Position numbers and translations under genes: made by a program
The notes under the pieces: generated by a model
Seen by the model: the letters and a program-made list of their open reading frames with translations, nothing else
What the model was told of the DNA's origin: nothing
The model's database searches: none
Shown here: positions 1 to 13,300 of the stretch, piece after piece
How the letters are laid out: each line of letters opens with the position of its first letter
Position numbering within the stretch: position 1 is the stretch's first letter
Source of the DNA: Dicaeum eximium
Lineage: Eukaryota; Chordata; Aves; Passeriformes; Dicaeidae
DNA: 64,000 bases
NCBI GenBank assembly: GCA_013396995.1
Contig: VWZP01010350.1
Coordinates: 1 to 64,000, forward strand
Direction: 5' to 3'

Positions 1-84
1 AAAAAAACCCACAATGGTTTTCTTAGCATAGTCAGAGCAGGATGGCAACCAAATAATATGAATAAACCACAATATGGATGCAAA

Positions 85-135
85 GCAAAAGTTGTCCACA
101 ATTAAATCTCTAGCCCTAAAATCTACTGGCTAAAC
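85..135 (+). repeat. diverged direct repeat, copy 1
   Basis: This stretch contains CTAGCCCTAAAATCTACTGG and resembles about 588-640, which contains CTGGCCCTAAATCTGCTGG, in the same orientation about 500 bp away. A shorter related piece, CTAGCCCTGAAAGATAT, lies near 548. Both copies are preceded by CAAAAG. Repeats on either side of an LTR-like segment could be two decayed LTR or spacer copies, but the match covers only about 45 bp. Confidence 0.4.
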
Positions 136-229
136 AGTAAGGAAGCCAAGAGAGCTAAACAAATTACCCTGACCAAGAATCTGAAGAAAGATTTTTCCTG
201 TAGCCTGTATCTCAGGAAAACCTACAAAA

Positions 230-475
230 ATTCTGCATAATGCCCTGCTACTTTAAAAAGCCTGGCTTTGGCTTCTGTGAAAAAGTATCTATGCAAAGAA
301 TTTCTTGAGCTCTGATCAACCACCATTTTGTAACAAATAAAACCCTCTGCCTTCCCAGAAGAAATGCACATTTTCTTTCCTTGTGAGCCACTTGTTTGCT
401 GACTTCTCTGCTCTGTTCAGCCTCTGCTGAGTGCTGTGGTCATCTGAAATAAGCAGGAAGCAGGTTGTGGGTGCC
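230..475 (+). mobile_element. LTR-like segment, probable endogenous retrovirus remnant
   Basis: The segment has the order expected of the second half of a retroviral LTR. A TATA-like TTTAAAAAGCC at about 252 is followed about 80 bp later by AATAAAACCCTCTGCC (signal at 336-341). A T-rich, pyrimidine-rich stretch resembling U5 then runs to about 471. Just after it, TGGGTGCCAGGAGCC (about 468-483) is loosely like a primer-binding site. The 5' end is unclear; TGTCCACA at 94 could be the LTR start, giving about 380 bp. No target duplication was found and no gag frame follows. Similarity to avian ERV-L-type LTRs is from memory only. It could instead be a chance AATAAA plus TATA pairing. Confidence 0.38.
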
Positions 476-587
476 AGGAGCCTGTAATGAGACCTCTGAA
501 AGCATGAAAGAGAATCACAGCTTGGTTACAAACCCCTTGGCACATGGCTAGCCCTGAAAGATATATTGAGGAGAACATACTTAAAAA

Positions 588-640
588 ACAAAAGCCTCAG
601 TAACCTAATCACTGGCCCTAAATCTGCTGGCTGCATGGCA
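588..640 (+). repeat. diverged direct repeat, copy 2
   Basis: Partner of the repeat at 85-135. The shared core is CCCTAAA-TCT-CTGGCT with a few substitutions and one length difference. The two copies diverge on both sides. Confidence 0.4.
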
Positions 641-3600
641 GTTGACCAAAAAGTTTCCAAAATATGTGTCCAGAGGATCATCTTACAACTCACTCACCCC
701 AGCAACATACAATGAGGCTGTTAAAAGAAAACATTTTAGTTGTACACTATCACATCATCTGACACCTTCCCTTTTACCAATCCAGTACAGAAAGCCTTGA
801 AAATACATGTAGAGAGTGTTTCTTTCGATAACTCTACATGTCCATTTGGGGACTATTTCCACCAGACCAGCTATTCAGGTACTTTGTTTTGCTGAAGAGG
901 GACTGTAACTTTTTCACCCAGCTAGGCAGGTGCCCTTTGCTACCTGCATGAAATATCTGCTGTCCTCCACTGAAGAGCACAGAGTGCAGAGCCACTTGTA
1001 TAAATGCTTTTTGACTCATGCCTGGCGTATGTCTGACAGCTCTAGGGATCATTTCTAGGACCACACCCAGAGGGAAAACTTTTTTTTTTTTTTTTTGCTA
1101 GAGCTATGCTTGAATTAGGATTGCTGTTTAGCACTGCCTCTCTTAAGTGGTATTAGGCATTAGAATTGATTCAAATGTTGGCAGAAGGTCCCCAACAGCC
1201 TGTTTCGTCTATGAGATTGGACAGTGTTTTCCTAAATCCCTTTGATGTTGCAGCCATAGGAATTCTCTGCCTACTGATCTCAGTGCTATGGTCACACACT
1301 GAAGTCCAGCTACTCAGTCCAAACTGTACAGTCATTTGGTAGCTCTGCTTTTACTGAAGACACTTGCTAGGGGTGTATACTACATCACTGATTAAGCATT
1401 CTGGATCAGTCTCTTTTTCCTCTGAGATTGTGTTTTCATACATTTATAGCCAATAAAGCCACAGGCAGGGCTGCAGTGTTAGCAGCAAGCTATCCACCCT
1501 GAGCCTGCTCTTCACAGCCTCAACCCAAACACTGACACAGTGCTGTTGGTACAGCAAATGAACACTTCACTTGCTTCTCTTTGAGCCTGCTCTGGTGTGA
1601 CTAGCATCACCTCTGCTATCACTCCTGCTTCCTGCATGCCAAAGCTGAGGGCAGAGTAGTTCTCCTGTACAATAATTTCTGCCAAAAAATGGTGGTGGTC
1701 TTTGAGATGTAGATGTGTAAAATAAGAGTGAGATTCTTCTCTTGGGGGCATGAGTTACATCTCTATTTTTACTTATTACTCTATTTTTTTTTTTAATTGC
1801 TGGCTAAATTACTACAGCCTATCTGGAATCAGTGAGAGTTTGACTACTTGCACCAGCTGAGGATCTGACCTTGCTTGTGAAGCTGCTCCAGCCCCTTTCC
1901 CTAACTGTTTCTAAATTAATGGATTAAGCCATTTTATTTCTGTCAATAAAAAAGAATTGCTAGGGACAGGGGACAGAGCATTTCTCCATCCTGGGAGACA
2001 TCCTCCCTGTTGTAGAAAGCCCTGAGACAGGGGCTGCACAGAGCTGCATGCAGGACTCGTGTGCAGCACAGTGTGTGGTGAGGAGTTGTCACAGCCCTCT
2101 GAGCGTGTCTTAAATCTGCGACACATCTTGCTGCTTGGCACAGAAACCAAATTTGCTTCTTTGCGTTACTGGGGATTGGGCACGTTACAGGGAATTAAAA
2201 CATAATCCATTACTGTGATAATGCATTAATACACATCCAGCAGCTGCCTCAGCATACCTCATAAACCACAAACGTCCCGTGAAGTGGTGCTGTGAATGCT
2301 TTACTACGCACCAAGCACTCATGGTTTTTCTCTTCCTGCTCCTCCTCAGGGCTTTCCATCACGCAGTCGTGCCCCCTCAGATCATATCCACCCTCTTGCT
2401 CATATCCTGGTTGTGTTGTCTACCTTCTGCAAAGCTTATTTTAGAAATCCTGTCACATCCTGCCCACTCTATTTTTTATTCAGGAAAGGAAGACTTGACA
2501 CTCCAGTTTCTAGTAAAGCAGCGGGGGAGACCATTTGTTTCTTACCACTATATTTATTATGTTCCGTCTGCTGAGGGAGGTAGGAGGAGTGAGCAAGAGC
2601 AACGTTTGCTCCTGTTCCCAGGCAATGTCTACTGCTTCTACTTGGCAGCTGCTAAGCCAACCTCTCTGCTGAGTATTAAAGGTTCCTGCCACTTTTCTGC
2701 TGTCTTAGAAACCCTGATGAGGACTTAAAAGGTGAACATGTGTTCCTACTCTGAAATCAGACTTTCTTCTGGTTGTAGCATTAAAACAAACCTCAAAGGA
2801 ACTTTCCCAAAACTAAAGAGGGCTGTGCTCAGGGGTCTCTCTGGGGCTGAGCCAGTCACCTCCTAACACAAAGCAGGCCCAGCCTTGCAGGGCTGTCACA
2901 GCTCCTCAGGCAGTGCAAATCTGACAGCTCTCTGCTGACTGGTGCAGCAAGGCTGACAATGCACACCAGATGAGCATTGCCCTGGAGCCTCCGAAGGCAT
3001 GGACCAAGAACACATCCTGGAAAGCCTCAGCTGCTGTGATTGCTGTCCCCTTGCTGGCTGACAGTGAGGTGACTGCCCTCCTACTGACTGAAAGCAGATA
3101 AACAAATCTGTGAGCCCACCTGCAGTAAAGCCCCACGAGCAGGCAGGGAGGGCTGGGGGAAGCAGAACCCTGTGCCCAGAAAGGTATGAAGGAGGCTGGG
3201 GAGCTGTGCTTCCAAGAGATGAGGACTCAGCAGTCTGGCTCAGGCTGGGCACAGGCTGCTCTCCAAAGTGGGGTACCAGGTTCAGTGTCATCTCCCCAGT
3301 TCTTCAGCCCTCCTGCAGCTCAGGGAGGAGCTGCTGCCTTTTTGGCTCAGGTGACTACAGACTATTCAAGGTCTTAGAGAACAAACCTATAAGGTGAGCC
3401 AAGTATTTATTTGGTGCCTCCCTTTTCTGCCATGGAAAATGGGCAATTCTTTACTTATTTGCGCTCCAAAGAAACTAATAGGAACAACCAACTTTCTCAC
3501 CCAGAAATCTACCTCTGAATTGACAATGAACACAGTAAAAGAAATTATTTCTCTTGGCTTTTTTCCCAATGGAATGCTCACTGCCACTTCCCTTGCTGGT

Positions 3601-3788
3601 GTCTTCCTCTCTGCACCTTGTAGCCCTGCATGTATCAGGTGCAGTTTACAGCCAGGCACGGGGCTGGGGTGTGCATCAGCTTCTGGTTAGCCTGGCCTTG
3701 GGCCCTTTGGGTGCTTTTTAGCCCTTGCTGCTTTTTGCTACAACTGGAGAGGCTGATAGGAGAGGCTGCTTCTGCTTCTTTCCCTTCG
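640..3788. other. non-coding stretch, no gene seen
   Basis: It holds a 17-base T run at 1080-1096 and a short T run near 1780. From about 2820 to 3380 there is a block richer in G and C. That block carries overlapping open frames on both strands, but none shows a recognisable motif, a splice-site pair or preference for one strand. A 149-codon open frame at 2279-2728 (+) is Leu-rich and low in complexity; I read it as chance. No transposon signature was recognised. Confidence 0.6.
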
Positions 3789-3854
3789 TAGGAGCTTAGT
3801 GCAAATTAAACACAACCATCATAGGAGCTTAGTGCAAATTAAACACGACCATCA
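3789..3854 (+). repeat. 33-bp tandem duplication
   Basis: Two adjacent 33-bp copies (3789-3821 and 3822-3854) begin TAGGAGCTTAGTGC and differ at a single position: CACAACC in the first copy, CACGACC in the second. The near-identity suggests a fairly recent slippage or duplication. Because 33 is a multiple of three, the repeat stays in frame in a short open frame on the + strand, but nothing else supports coding. Confidence 0.9.
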
Positions 3855-6800
3855 AGAAAGAAAAAGAGTAAACAAGGAGAAGGAAATCTCCCAGATCTTC
3901 ACTGACCATGGAGGGCAGATTATTTTGAATGTTGAAGCTGATGTGACAAAATTTTCACAACAGAAACACAAGATATGCATTTTTCAGTTTTAATCAATAT
4001 ATTTCCTATGTACTAAAAAATGCCTATTTTAATCCATTAGTCATTATTCAATAACATCTGCTATAAAAAAGTGGATTGTTTCATATTTTCAAGGGAGCAT
4101 ATCTGACTTGTAGTGGTACCATTATGCTGATTTTATTATGAACATGAACATCCTAAACTTTCTTCTGTTATGGATTCTTGCACTACTGATTTTTCCATCA
4201 TATTAAGAGTGATCACAGTGATTCCTTGGCTGTTTGTCTAATCTTTTTTACTTCTCTGTTTTCTTTTTAACTTCTATATTTAAGTAATAATTAACATAGA
4301 GCCATAAGAAGACATTTCATTCAAGTTCAGCAAGAGCATTTTGGTTAGTCATTCTGGGGTCAAACAGTTTTACTGTTGATAATTTGAATTGTTTAAGGGC
4401 TCTCCATGGCCTGAGATGGTGCAGTAACTGTCTCAGGACAGGCAAGATATTTATATCATAACCAGTTCCAGACAAGAAATCCCAGGGATCACCATGGATT
4501 AAATAATAAAATCAATTATCTATTGGAAAAACTTGGAAAAAATAACTATTGGAAAATTTTTTAATGTAGTTTTTTCAAAATAAAAGTTTTTAAAATTATA
4601 AGTGCACATTGTTCCATGAAAACTGCAAATGGAAAAGTAGGTTTGGTTATTCTAAGGCTGTGGGTTAAGGCATTTTCAAGATCTATTAATTAACATTACA
4701 TCCAGCTGCCTGATAACTTTTTACTCTACTTAGGCTTCTAACCACAGCAGCAACCAGCAGGGAATGGCATTTCTCCAAGCACTGCCTAGAAGCAGCTTAA
4801 GTACACAGAAGCAATGCTAGATTTATTTGCTCAAACACTGGAAAACTTCATAAAGGATGCATTCATTCTACTAAACCAGGGTTTGCAGTCATTTAGCTGT
4901 CAAAATCTGTTGCATCTTCCACTTGAAGAAATAAAAAAAAAAGAAAATATGAGCAAAAAACAGAGAAACAAATGGTGAGCAGTGCCCATTGGAAGGATTA
5001 CTAAGGTTATACCTTCAGTTTTGTACTATGCTAATAAATAAACATTAAAAAACTAAAGTCAAAATAAATTCAAATCTAAAACCAGGAGAGCACGGGGAGG
5101 ACAAGAGGACCTATCTACTCAGGCAATATTGGATATTCACAGTAAAAAGCAGACTACTTGATGATTTTCTTGTATTCCTCTAGGCTTAAGGTCCCATTTA
5201 GAAGGCCACCTAAGGTTTTTCTCAGATGCCACTTAAAACACTGCAAAAGGCTTAAGTTCTTTGCCAGGACTCTGCCTCAGGTTGATTTTATTTTGAAAGT
5301 TTCAGCCAAAATGGATTGGTGGTTTGTTGGAACAAGTTTATTGAAAATATAACTTAGTCAGGGGGAAGTGTAATGATGCAACTCCTTCCTATCCCTGCTC
5401 TCAGAGGCTGATGAGTGGGGAGCAGGAGCTGGTGGAAGGGCTTTGGCCACAGCTCAAGAGAACTGCAGCTTCCCCAGGATGGTGCAGTGCTCCACTGGTC
5501 CTCTCAACATGGGAAAAACGAATTTACCATCATGATAATGCATCATAAACATCTATGCATCCATCTATTCATTTTTAACAAAGTACAATTGGAAAAAATC
5601 AACTGCTATTGTAATTTTAGCATAAGGCCTGTTCATGAGCCTTGTGAAAGACATAAAGCTCATCTCAGGTTTCTGCATTAGGGAAGCAGTAGCTCATGAA
5701 AAGTTTGCAGATATAGGAACTGTGGAGGCAGCAGGGTTAGATCAAGAGACCAAAGTCTGTTAGCTTCAATTTTCAACAGATGAAGGATTGTACAAAATCT
5801 GACAAGATAAAAAAAGTTGTGTAGATATTAGCATAGATTCCTAACTTTTTGTATGATCTTGCTCACGTTCTGGATTTGCTCACATTTATGCATTTGCTAT
5901 GTAGATCCATGTAAGCACCAAGTATTTCTAATTTGGTGTTTACAAGATGCAAAATCTAAAACATACAAAATGTGAAAGACACTAAAAGATTACATTAAAC
6001 TGTTCCAAGATATTGATTTTTTTTATATTAATAGACCAGTAGAAGTTCTGTTTGTTCAATGTAAAAGTAGGAAATCATAGTGCAGTTGATATCAGACCAT
6101 GCTATAGAATCTTAAAAGAAAACACGAAGAGAAATAAATCTGCCAAATCCTTGGTGAACACACACACCAAAAAATCTTCTCTATAGCAGATATGCCTAAA
6201 AGAAAACTGTCATTTATTATTAAAATTTTATAATGTAATTATGGGTTAGCATTAGGCAGATCAATTAAAATCACTGTGTTCTTATAACAAGTCATAATAA
6301 CCTTCTTAATGAATTTGTTCTATGAATAGCTACACTAGTCAAGCATGACAATATAAACAATGAGTGAAAATTAATGGTCACCATTCATCAAACTGTAGCT
6401 GTTGTAGTACAGCAATTTTTCTTTCTTACTGAGAAAGATCTGACATTTAACAGAAAAGTATCAACTAAAAGGCTTTTGTTTTGAATTTTCAAAATAAGTG
6501 AGCAGTACCACTCCAGTTAGGGTCTTTTTAAAGCAAAATAACCATGTGATTATTGTGGTATTGCCAAAATTTACAAAGTGAAATCATGACATTTCTCCAG
6601 ACTTCTCTGTGAATCAATTTGGGATTTCGTATTTACCCAGTATAACCTTTCAGCCCATTAGTTCAGCTGCAAAAGTCACATGAGAACTAATTGAATTCCA
6701 GCACAGCCTCTAACAGGTGCATTTTATAACATGTCAGATCCCACAGTCAGATGATTAAAGGACAACTCTCTACTGGGTTTCCAAGTAATAAACACCTATT

Positions 6801-9800
6801 TTCCATACAAAAAGCATAGAGAGGCTCTACCAGCTGAAATAACCTACGGACCAGCTCTACTTGTGCTTATATATCCCAGTGGAAAGCACACAAATCAACC
6901 TGTTCAACTCTTCCCACTGGTAGAATTCAGTGAAAAAAAAAAGACCAAAAACCCTCATTTGTAAGATGTTACACTCAAAACATGAAAGAATTGTCTGCTA
7001 ATCAGATTAGTCTCTTGGCAAGACAAAAGCAGTTTTTGCACAGTCTTACTCACCTTTGAAACATTATCTCTCACTGCCTTATGGCTAAACCACTGTGATC
7101 TGTTGTGGGCAAAGCTCTGAACAAGATTTATTTGACCCTCTTATTTCCATGTCTGTTGAGTGCACTGTCTTGAAAGTAAAACAGGTGTAAGTACAAGCTC
7201 TTTCACAATGATCTCATCAGGTCTCACAATCACAGAACACTTGTTCAACACTAAGTAGAAAAATTAAACCATCAAAACCAAATAATAGTGTGAAATCACG
7301 ATGATTTTTCATGGATTAAGAAAACCTTTTAGAAAAAAAATCACTTATTGAAAAATGTAAACAACCATCTTATTACCTGTTTTTGCATTTGTCTGTTTCC
7401 CTTGTTCATTTTATGATGAACCTTGTTCATTTTATGATGACTTATTTTGATCTGGCCTTCGTTCAATAGCATTGCTGGTTCAGCACCCTCATTACATGCT
7501 CAGGTCAGGGAGAGAGCTGCAATTTTCCCCAGAAACACATTTTAGTTACCTACATTTATCATTGTTTACTTTTGCCATCTCATTTTGTTGTCATCCTGAG
7601 AAGGAATAATATAACAGTAACCTTACTTGTCCCATTTTTTTGTGTTGCCTTATAAGCTGAAAAAAATGTAATTTTAGAAAAAGGTAAGTTACGTTAGGCT
7701 TTCTCTGATTTAGGGCTTTGTTTTAATTATACCAGTTTAAGATGCCACTTTTTTCCACTGTCCAACACAGTAGCAATCAACATCTCTAAAGCACACACAT
7801 ATAACTGCACCAAACCAGAGCGACAGAAATCCATCCGTGCCCACCCAGCAGCTGTCCTCTACTATCACAGTGTGACCTCTCTTATAAGGGCAAGGTACAC
7901 ACAGATGAGAGAAAAAATATCTTGAGATGAATAGTAACATTAATCAGACGGAGATGGCAAATTTTGTGAAGCTGGGAGAAGTGATTGTTCTCTCTTGGAT
8001 TCAGTATCACCAAAAAAAATTCTATGCAATGATAAACAAGAAGTACCCAAAGAGAAGGTCTCTTAAAGTAAAGCACCTCTGCAAGTGTACAGAGGTGAAA
8101 CAAAGTTAATAAACAGGCAATTACAGAGCCCACAGGGGTGATCTGACAGTTTTCAGGACACTTTGAACACCCAGGTTCAACTGTGACCTCACATTTTTGC
8201 TGATAGTACCAGGTATTTTCTTCTAATGCATTTTCTGTCTTCAGATCCATAACATACACAGTAGAGCTACAGTCAATCCACAGTTGCATTTTTAGTTTCA
8301 CATTTCAACTAGACCTATACATTAATATGGTTTTACCACATAAAAGTTTTACCCATGTTTTTTCTCTGAGTTTAGTAGGTGCTGCCTGTAGTCTTTATTA
8401 AAACATCTACAGCTTGAAAGAAAGGGCAAAAGATTTCCTCTGTGTGAAGAAGTATGCCCCAGACTCTGCTACATCAATGCCCTGGATAGATGACAGATTG
8501 TCTCAAAATATTCAACAACTTCTGTGGCCGTACTTACCCACAAGTGGAACTCAGTAGCTGTGCTGAGGGGGTCCTGAATCCTCCTGTGCTAAAGAGGATC
8601 CTCCTGCCCCCCTTGCAGAACAGCAGTTAAACATTCACATCCTGCAACATTCAGAATGGAGAAATGAAGGTAAGGTCTAACTACATTTCACAGTAAAACG
8701 GGTTTCTACAAGATGAGTTAGTGTATAAAGCTATTTCAAAGTCCTGCTTGTCCTTCAGTAAGAACAATCTTTCTTCACCCTTCACCCTGCTCTGATGGTT
8801 CCTATCCATGTTTCTTTCATGCTCCTACCTTTGCACTTCATTTCAAGTCTGAAAAAAGAATATGTAAGTAACCAAGCCAGTATTCCCAAGGAGTCACAAA
8901 CCACAAACAAATACTATATTAAGAAGAAAGTATATTCCAGTCATTCCTGAGCTGATCAGATTCTGTAAAACAGTTTATTAACTGGGGTATGCTCTCTGCA
9001 TTAATTTTTACAGCTCCTGACCTTGCAATATGTCATGAAGGCTCCTTGTGTACCAGTATTTTGGTGTAAAACATAGTCTGGACCTCCACAGTCTTTCTGA
9101 TTTGCAATAAAAATCACACCTTTTAGAGGAAAGAAAATCACTCCTCTCTGTATTCATGGTGAAATATACAATGAGTTCCTTTGAAGAAAAAAAGCCCAAA
9201 TTTTTCCTCATTGAATTTTTAAGGCTTTGATGGTGTGGTTAGGATAGCAAATAATGAAGGTTATGTTAGGTGCTGCCAGAAATTTAAGAACACCCTTTCT
9301 TTTTTCCTATACTGGAAAAATCAGCATTTTGCATGAGAGAATGGAAAAGCATCTTTTTATTTGTCAAGGAAGGCAGCCTCTTTTTTTTTGCCTGTCTCCC
9401 GCCCCTTTGAGGTTCTTCCAGACCATTTGCTGTTATCCTTCACACAAAACAGCATCAAAAGTAGCATTCAAAGAAAGGAAGCTGCAAAAGATAAATTGCT
9501 GAAAATAAAGCCTGCTACTGGAAAATGTGCTTTCAAAGTTTCTGCAAGACATTAAAGTTTATTTCTCTAGTGATGCAAGCTTGTGAGAAAAACTGCATGG
9601 ACAAACCTGTCTAGAGATTAATCTTTTTCAAACCTATTGCATACAAATGTATTTTTACATACATGTCATTCATGCTTAAAAAAGTAATCCTTTTAGAACC
9701 ACTGTATATCTCAGAGTGGTGTTATTTCAATGAAGATTTCATTTAAATTTATATTTTTGCATATATACACACAAATATTGTTTTTAATAATTTTCTCATT

Positions 9801-10308
9801 AGAAAATATTTTTTTTATTTTCTTGAAAACAAACCCTAAAAATTTGTTTCACAAGATTGTCAATGTTCCATTCACTTCTTCGTTTTTGATTTTTTGTATG
9901 GTCCTTGAATTTAATTCTGATTTTAATCTATTTCTTTATGAATACTGAAATTGCACTGCCATCCTAGCACTACTTGTATACACTCTGTCACTACTAATAA
10001 GGTACATCTATGAGTACTGCTGTATTCTAGCAGAATTACACTGTCATTCAAGGTGGATGGCAGAACAATTTGTGTCACAAGTACAGTCTATGGATATAAA
10101 AGAACAATGCTCAGCTTGGCATTTTCAGAAGAAGAAACTGACTTTATAAAAGTCTTTAAGACCTTAGTTCAGATTTTCTCTCTGACTGGAAAAGTGGATG
10201 GTTTTAAAAACAAAAAAAAAGCTGAAATGTTGAAAATAAACTTCCTTCATATGCCTGTTAACATGTCCGTATTTTTTTACTTTATGTTATATGGTTGAAT
10301 TGAAGGAA
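3855..10308. other. AT-rich non-coding stretch, no gene seen
   Basis: About 6.5 kb without a recognisable exon, RNA gene or transposon. The only structured element is the 21-bp duplication at 7400. Open frames at 7882-8301 (-) and 9730-9948 (+) are compositionally ordinary; the second is almost all Phe, Ile and Leu, as expected from T-rich DNA. Confidence 0.6.
7400..7440 (+). repeat. 21-bp tandem duplication
   Basis: CCTTGTTCATTTTATGATGA occurs twice head to tail with a period of 21 bases (7400-7420 and 7421-7440). The copies are identical over 20 bases, consistent with a young slippage event in non-coding DNA. Confidence 0.9.
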
Positions 10309-10366
10309 AAACGAGTGCTCCTCTCGGAGGTTTTCTGCCGTCGCTTTGTCTCGCGCAGCGCTGATT
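10309..10366. promoter_or_regulatory. local CpG cluster
   Basis: Seven CpG dinucleotides fall within 49 bp (10312-10360), including TCGCGCAGCGC, whereas flanking kilobases contain almost none. Three more CpGs follow by about 10,535, and the block to about 10,600 is richer in G and C than its surroundings. Such clusters usually mean low germline methylation, as at promoters and some enhancers, or a recent insertion that has not yet decayed. No TATA box or clear first exon accompanies it. A 92-codon open frame (10,291-10,569, +) crosses it but matches nothing I know. Confidence 0.4.
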
Positions 10367-13300
10367 GTGCTGTCTGCAGCCTGCATTTGCAGGGCTGGGC
10401 TCTCTGGATGTGTCTGTGTTTGCCTCTCTCCTGTGACCAGCCTGGGCTGGAGCCTTTTAGCCCCTTTCAAAACCAGCCCGAGTGGAGTTTAACGAAACCT
10501 TGTGTCCCTGAGATCAGTTACTCCCAGGAGTCGATCCTGCTCAATTTCTACCTTCCACTGACATTTTGACATAAATAGGCAGGCAGGCCTTCTGGTCTGG
10601 AGATAGGAGGGGTGAAAAAAGTGTGAATTCAAACAGCTGTTGATAAATTGCTCTACAAGGCCTTCACTATTAATTTCTGTCAGTAGACAGTAAAATGGCA
10701 ATGGCTGCTCAAACTGTTCCAAAAACAACACTTCCTGTGACAGGACAGACCACACTACACTGACAGATTGGAATTGGTCTTGTGCAATTGGCTAGTGAGT
10801 GCTATCTAAAATCATACAGCTGGTGTTGAACAGGGGTATTGTTCTCACTCCACATTACAAATATAAGCCCCACATAAATAACGAAGAAGGGATCGTGCCC
10901 ACGTATCTGCTCACTAGAGCAGATGGGCTCTTGTAAGCTACCTCTGGCAACATTTGTCTTTTCTGAAAGAATTTCCATACATTTCCTTCTCTGAACCCTC
11001 TCACTGGTTTCATCTCTCCAAGAAGATGACACAACCTATAGGTTTGATTTTCTACTTGAGATTGATTTGGAAGCTGTCAAAGGCAGGCGGCTGGAAATGC
11101 TGTTAGGACACAAGTGCCAATTTTTGTTTAGCATTTTCTGAGGTCTTTGGATTGCCAGAAAGAAGATATAGAGAGGTGGAGTCTGGGAGGAGAAAATAGT
11201 TTGGTTTGGAAAGAAATGAACAAACAGAGCTGTTCACATAGCCAGTGGATGCGGACAAAATTGTCATACTTCCCATCACTGGCTTTAAACAAAAAACAAG
11301 ATAACAGATAGGATTGTTCTGTCTTCCTGGCCAGGTTTTGTGTAGAGAGAAGACCCACCTTGCAAGCCAAGTGGGCATGACTGGCAGTGGTTTTAGCCCA
11401 CCTGTTGAAATGTGTAAGATTAATGCTGCACAGCCACAAGAAGAAACAATTCATTAAACTATTGAAGTAGTGCTTATGATCAGAGTGCTTATTAAAGAGA
11501 CAGAATTGCAGACATTAAGGATTAAAGTAAAAGTGATAAATAGATAACTTGATAAGTTCAAGGAAGATTATTAGTGCTGTCCTCTGATTGGGAAAATCCA
11601 CCCTGCTGAGGACTTGCATGTCAGAAAAACATCTCATTGATCCCTCAATTAGCTTGGGAGCAGCAGTGCTGTGTTACTTGCTTGGCTCTATATTGCAGTG
11701 TCTATAGGTAAATTAATTTTTGTGGCCCTGCCTTGGGAAGCTCTCCCTCAGAATGCACCAGATGGTATAGACATGCTCTTAATGCTCTTTTTCTAAGGCT
11801 AGGTTAATATCATGCTTCACTTTCAAGCAAAAGATTATAAATAATATCATAACTTTGGATATGTGCCTATCCAGACCATGAAACAGGGTGTTTTATGGAG
11901 GATTTGTTCTCTCTAAAATTCCAGCAGTCAGTAGTAGGTTGCTAATTTAAGGAAACAACTGACCTTCCCCCATAGCATAGAAGTTTAATATTGCTTTGTG
12001 GGAGAGTAAGAGGAAAAAGGAACTTGTGCCAGAGATTGTGATAGCACAGTCAGTCAGCTAAACAAGCCCATTTTCAAGTCTTTCTGTGGAGCAGTTTGAC
12101 TTACCCTTGAAGAAGGCCAGGTGATGCAAGTGAAGAAATGTAATGGCTGGAATTTCTTGTTAGATTGAAGCATTAGATTAATAGCTGCAAAATGGAACTG
12201 ACATTTGCATGGCTACTCTTTCATATCCATGATGTTTTAACAGTCTTTCCTGTGAGGGCTCTTTCATCCTGATTCCTGCAGCATTGCCATTTGGCAATTG
12301 CTGTTAAAAATGTCGTGATACCATGTGAAATTCTTCCAATAACATTCTTGAGAGACATAATTTTGTTTCCTTTCCATATACCTCTCCCAACTCGTTTCAG
12401 GGTAAGAAACATTTGTATGGAAGCGTGAGATACCCTTTAGGACTCTATTTTCTTAAATGCTTCTCCCCACAGTAAATTCCTTAATTTGAAAATGCCAATG
12501 CCACTATCACACATACAAATATGGTGACTTCACAGGCAAAGAGTTATGGCAATTACCAGCATGTACAATGACATAATTTGCACCTACAATCATAGTGATT
12601 CAACAGTTTTTCTGGGCATGTAAATGTTCACGTATAGTGAATATGCAATAGCATATTTGAGTGATACAGGATTCTCCCTTTGGAATTACTCTTTTCCTGT
12701 TGCATATTGTGCATATATATGAATATATGTATATGACTGGTGAGAAAAAATGTGGTGACTGCTATATCCTAACAGTTATTTCCTATAAAAATTATGAAGT
12801 GGTTGAAAACACATAATAAGGGCCAGAATTATGATATCCTGGATAAATTAAGCTCTGTGATTTCAGGTGAAAACCAATTAATGGTAATTTAGCAACCCAA
12901 ACAACAATAATTGCCTCAACTTCATATGTGTATTTCTAAAATAAATTTTTTAAAAATTATGAAGAAAACCACAGAAAATATACGAATGCATTTCTTGTGT
13001 CTTAAATCATCCAGTGTAAAAAGTTAAGACTTTTGGAGCCTTAGTTAGAAATGGTAATTTATATGAAATAAAAGTGTCTATCTCAGGAGCAGTTATTTTA
13101 AAAAATTAGGTAACAGCACTAAATTGTGTGAGAGTTCCCAGGAAGTTTCCAGTGCCCAAAAGATCAGCCCTGCATTTCTCATAATTGGAAAAGATTTTCT
13201 GGGATGATGAGAAGGAATCTTATGTCCATAAGGCATAGCAAGGATACATGAAATCTCCCTTTTGCTCCTGGAAAACCGGAAATGTGGAGCAGTCTCTCAT

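Noticed and set aside
1080..1096. T17 run as a possible tail of a processed pseudogene on the - strand
   Set aside because: No recognisable gene sequence lies next to it. L1-driven retropseudogenes are rare in birds.
2279..2728. 149-codon open frame on the + strand
   Set aside because: Leu-, Ser- and His-rich, with no recognisable domain. A second + strand frame overlaps it. The length is near what chance gives in a six-frame scan of 64 kb.
7882..8301. 139-codon open frame on the - strand
   Set aside because: Mixed composition without motif; a + strand frame overlaps its lower half. No codon pattern stood out by eye.
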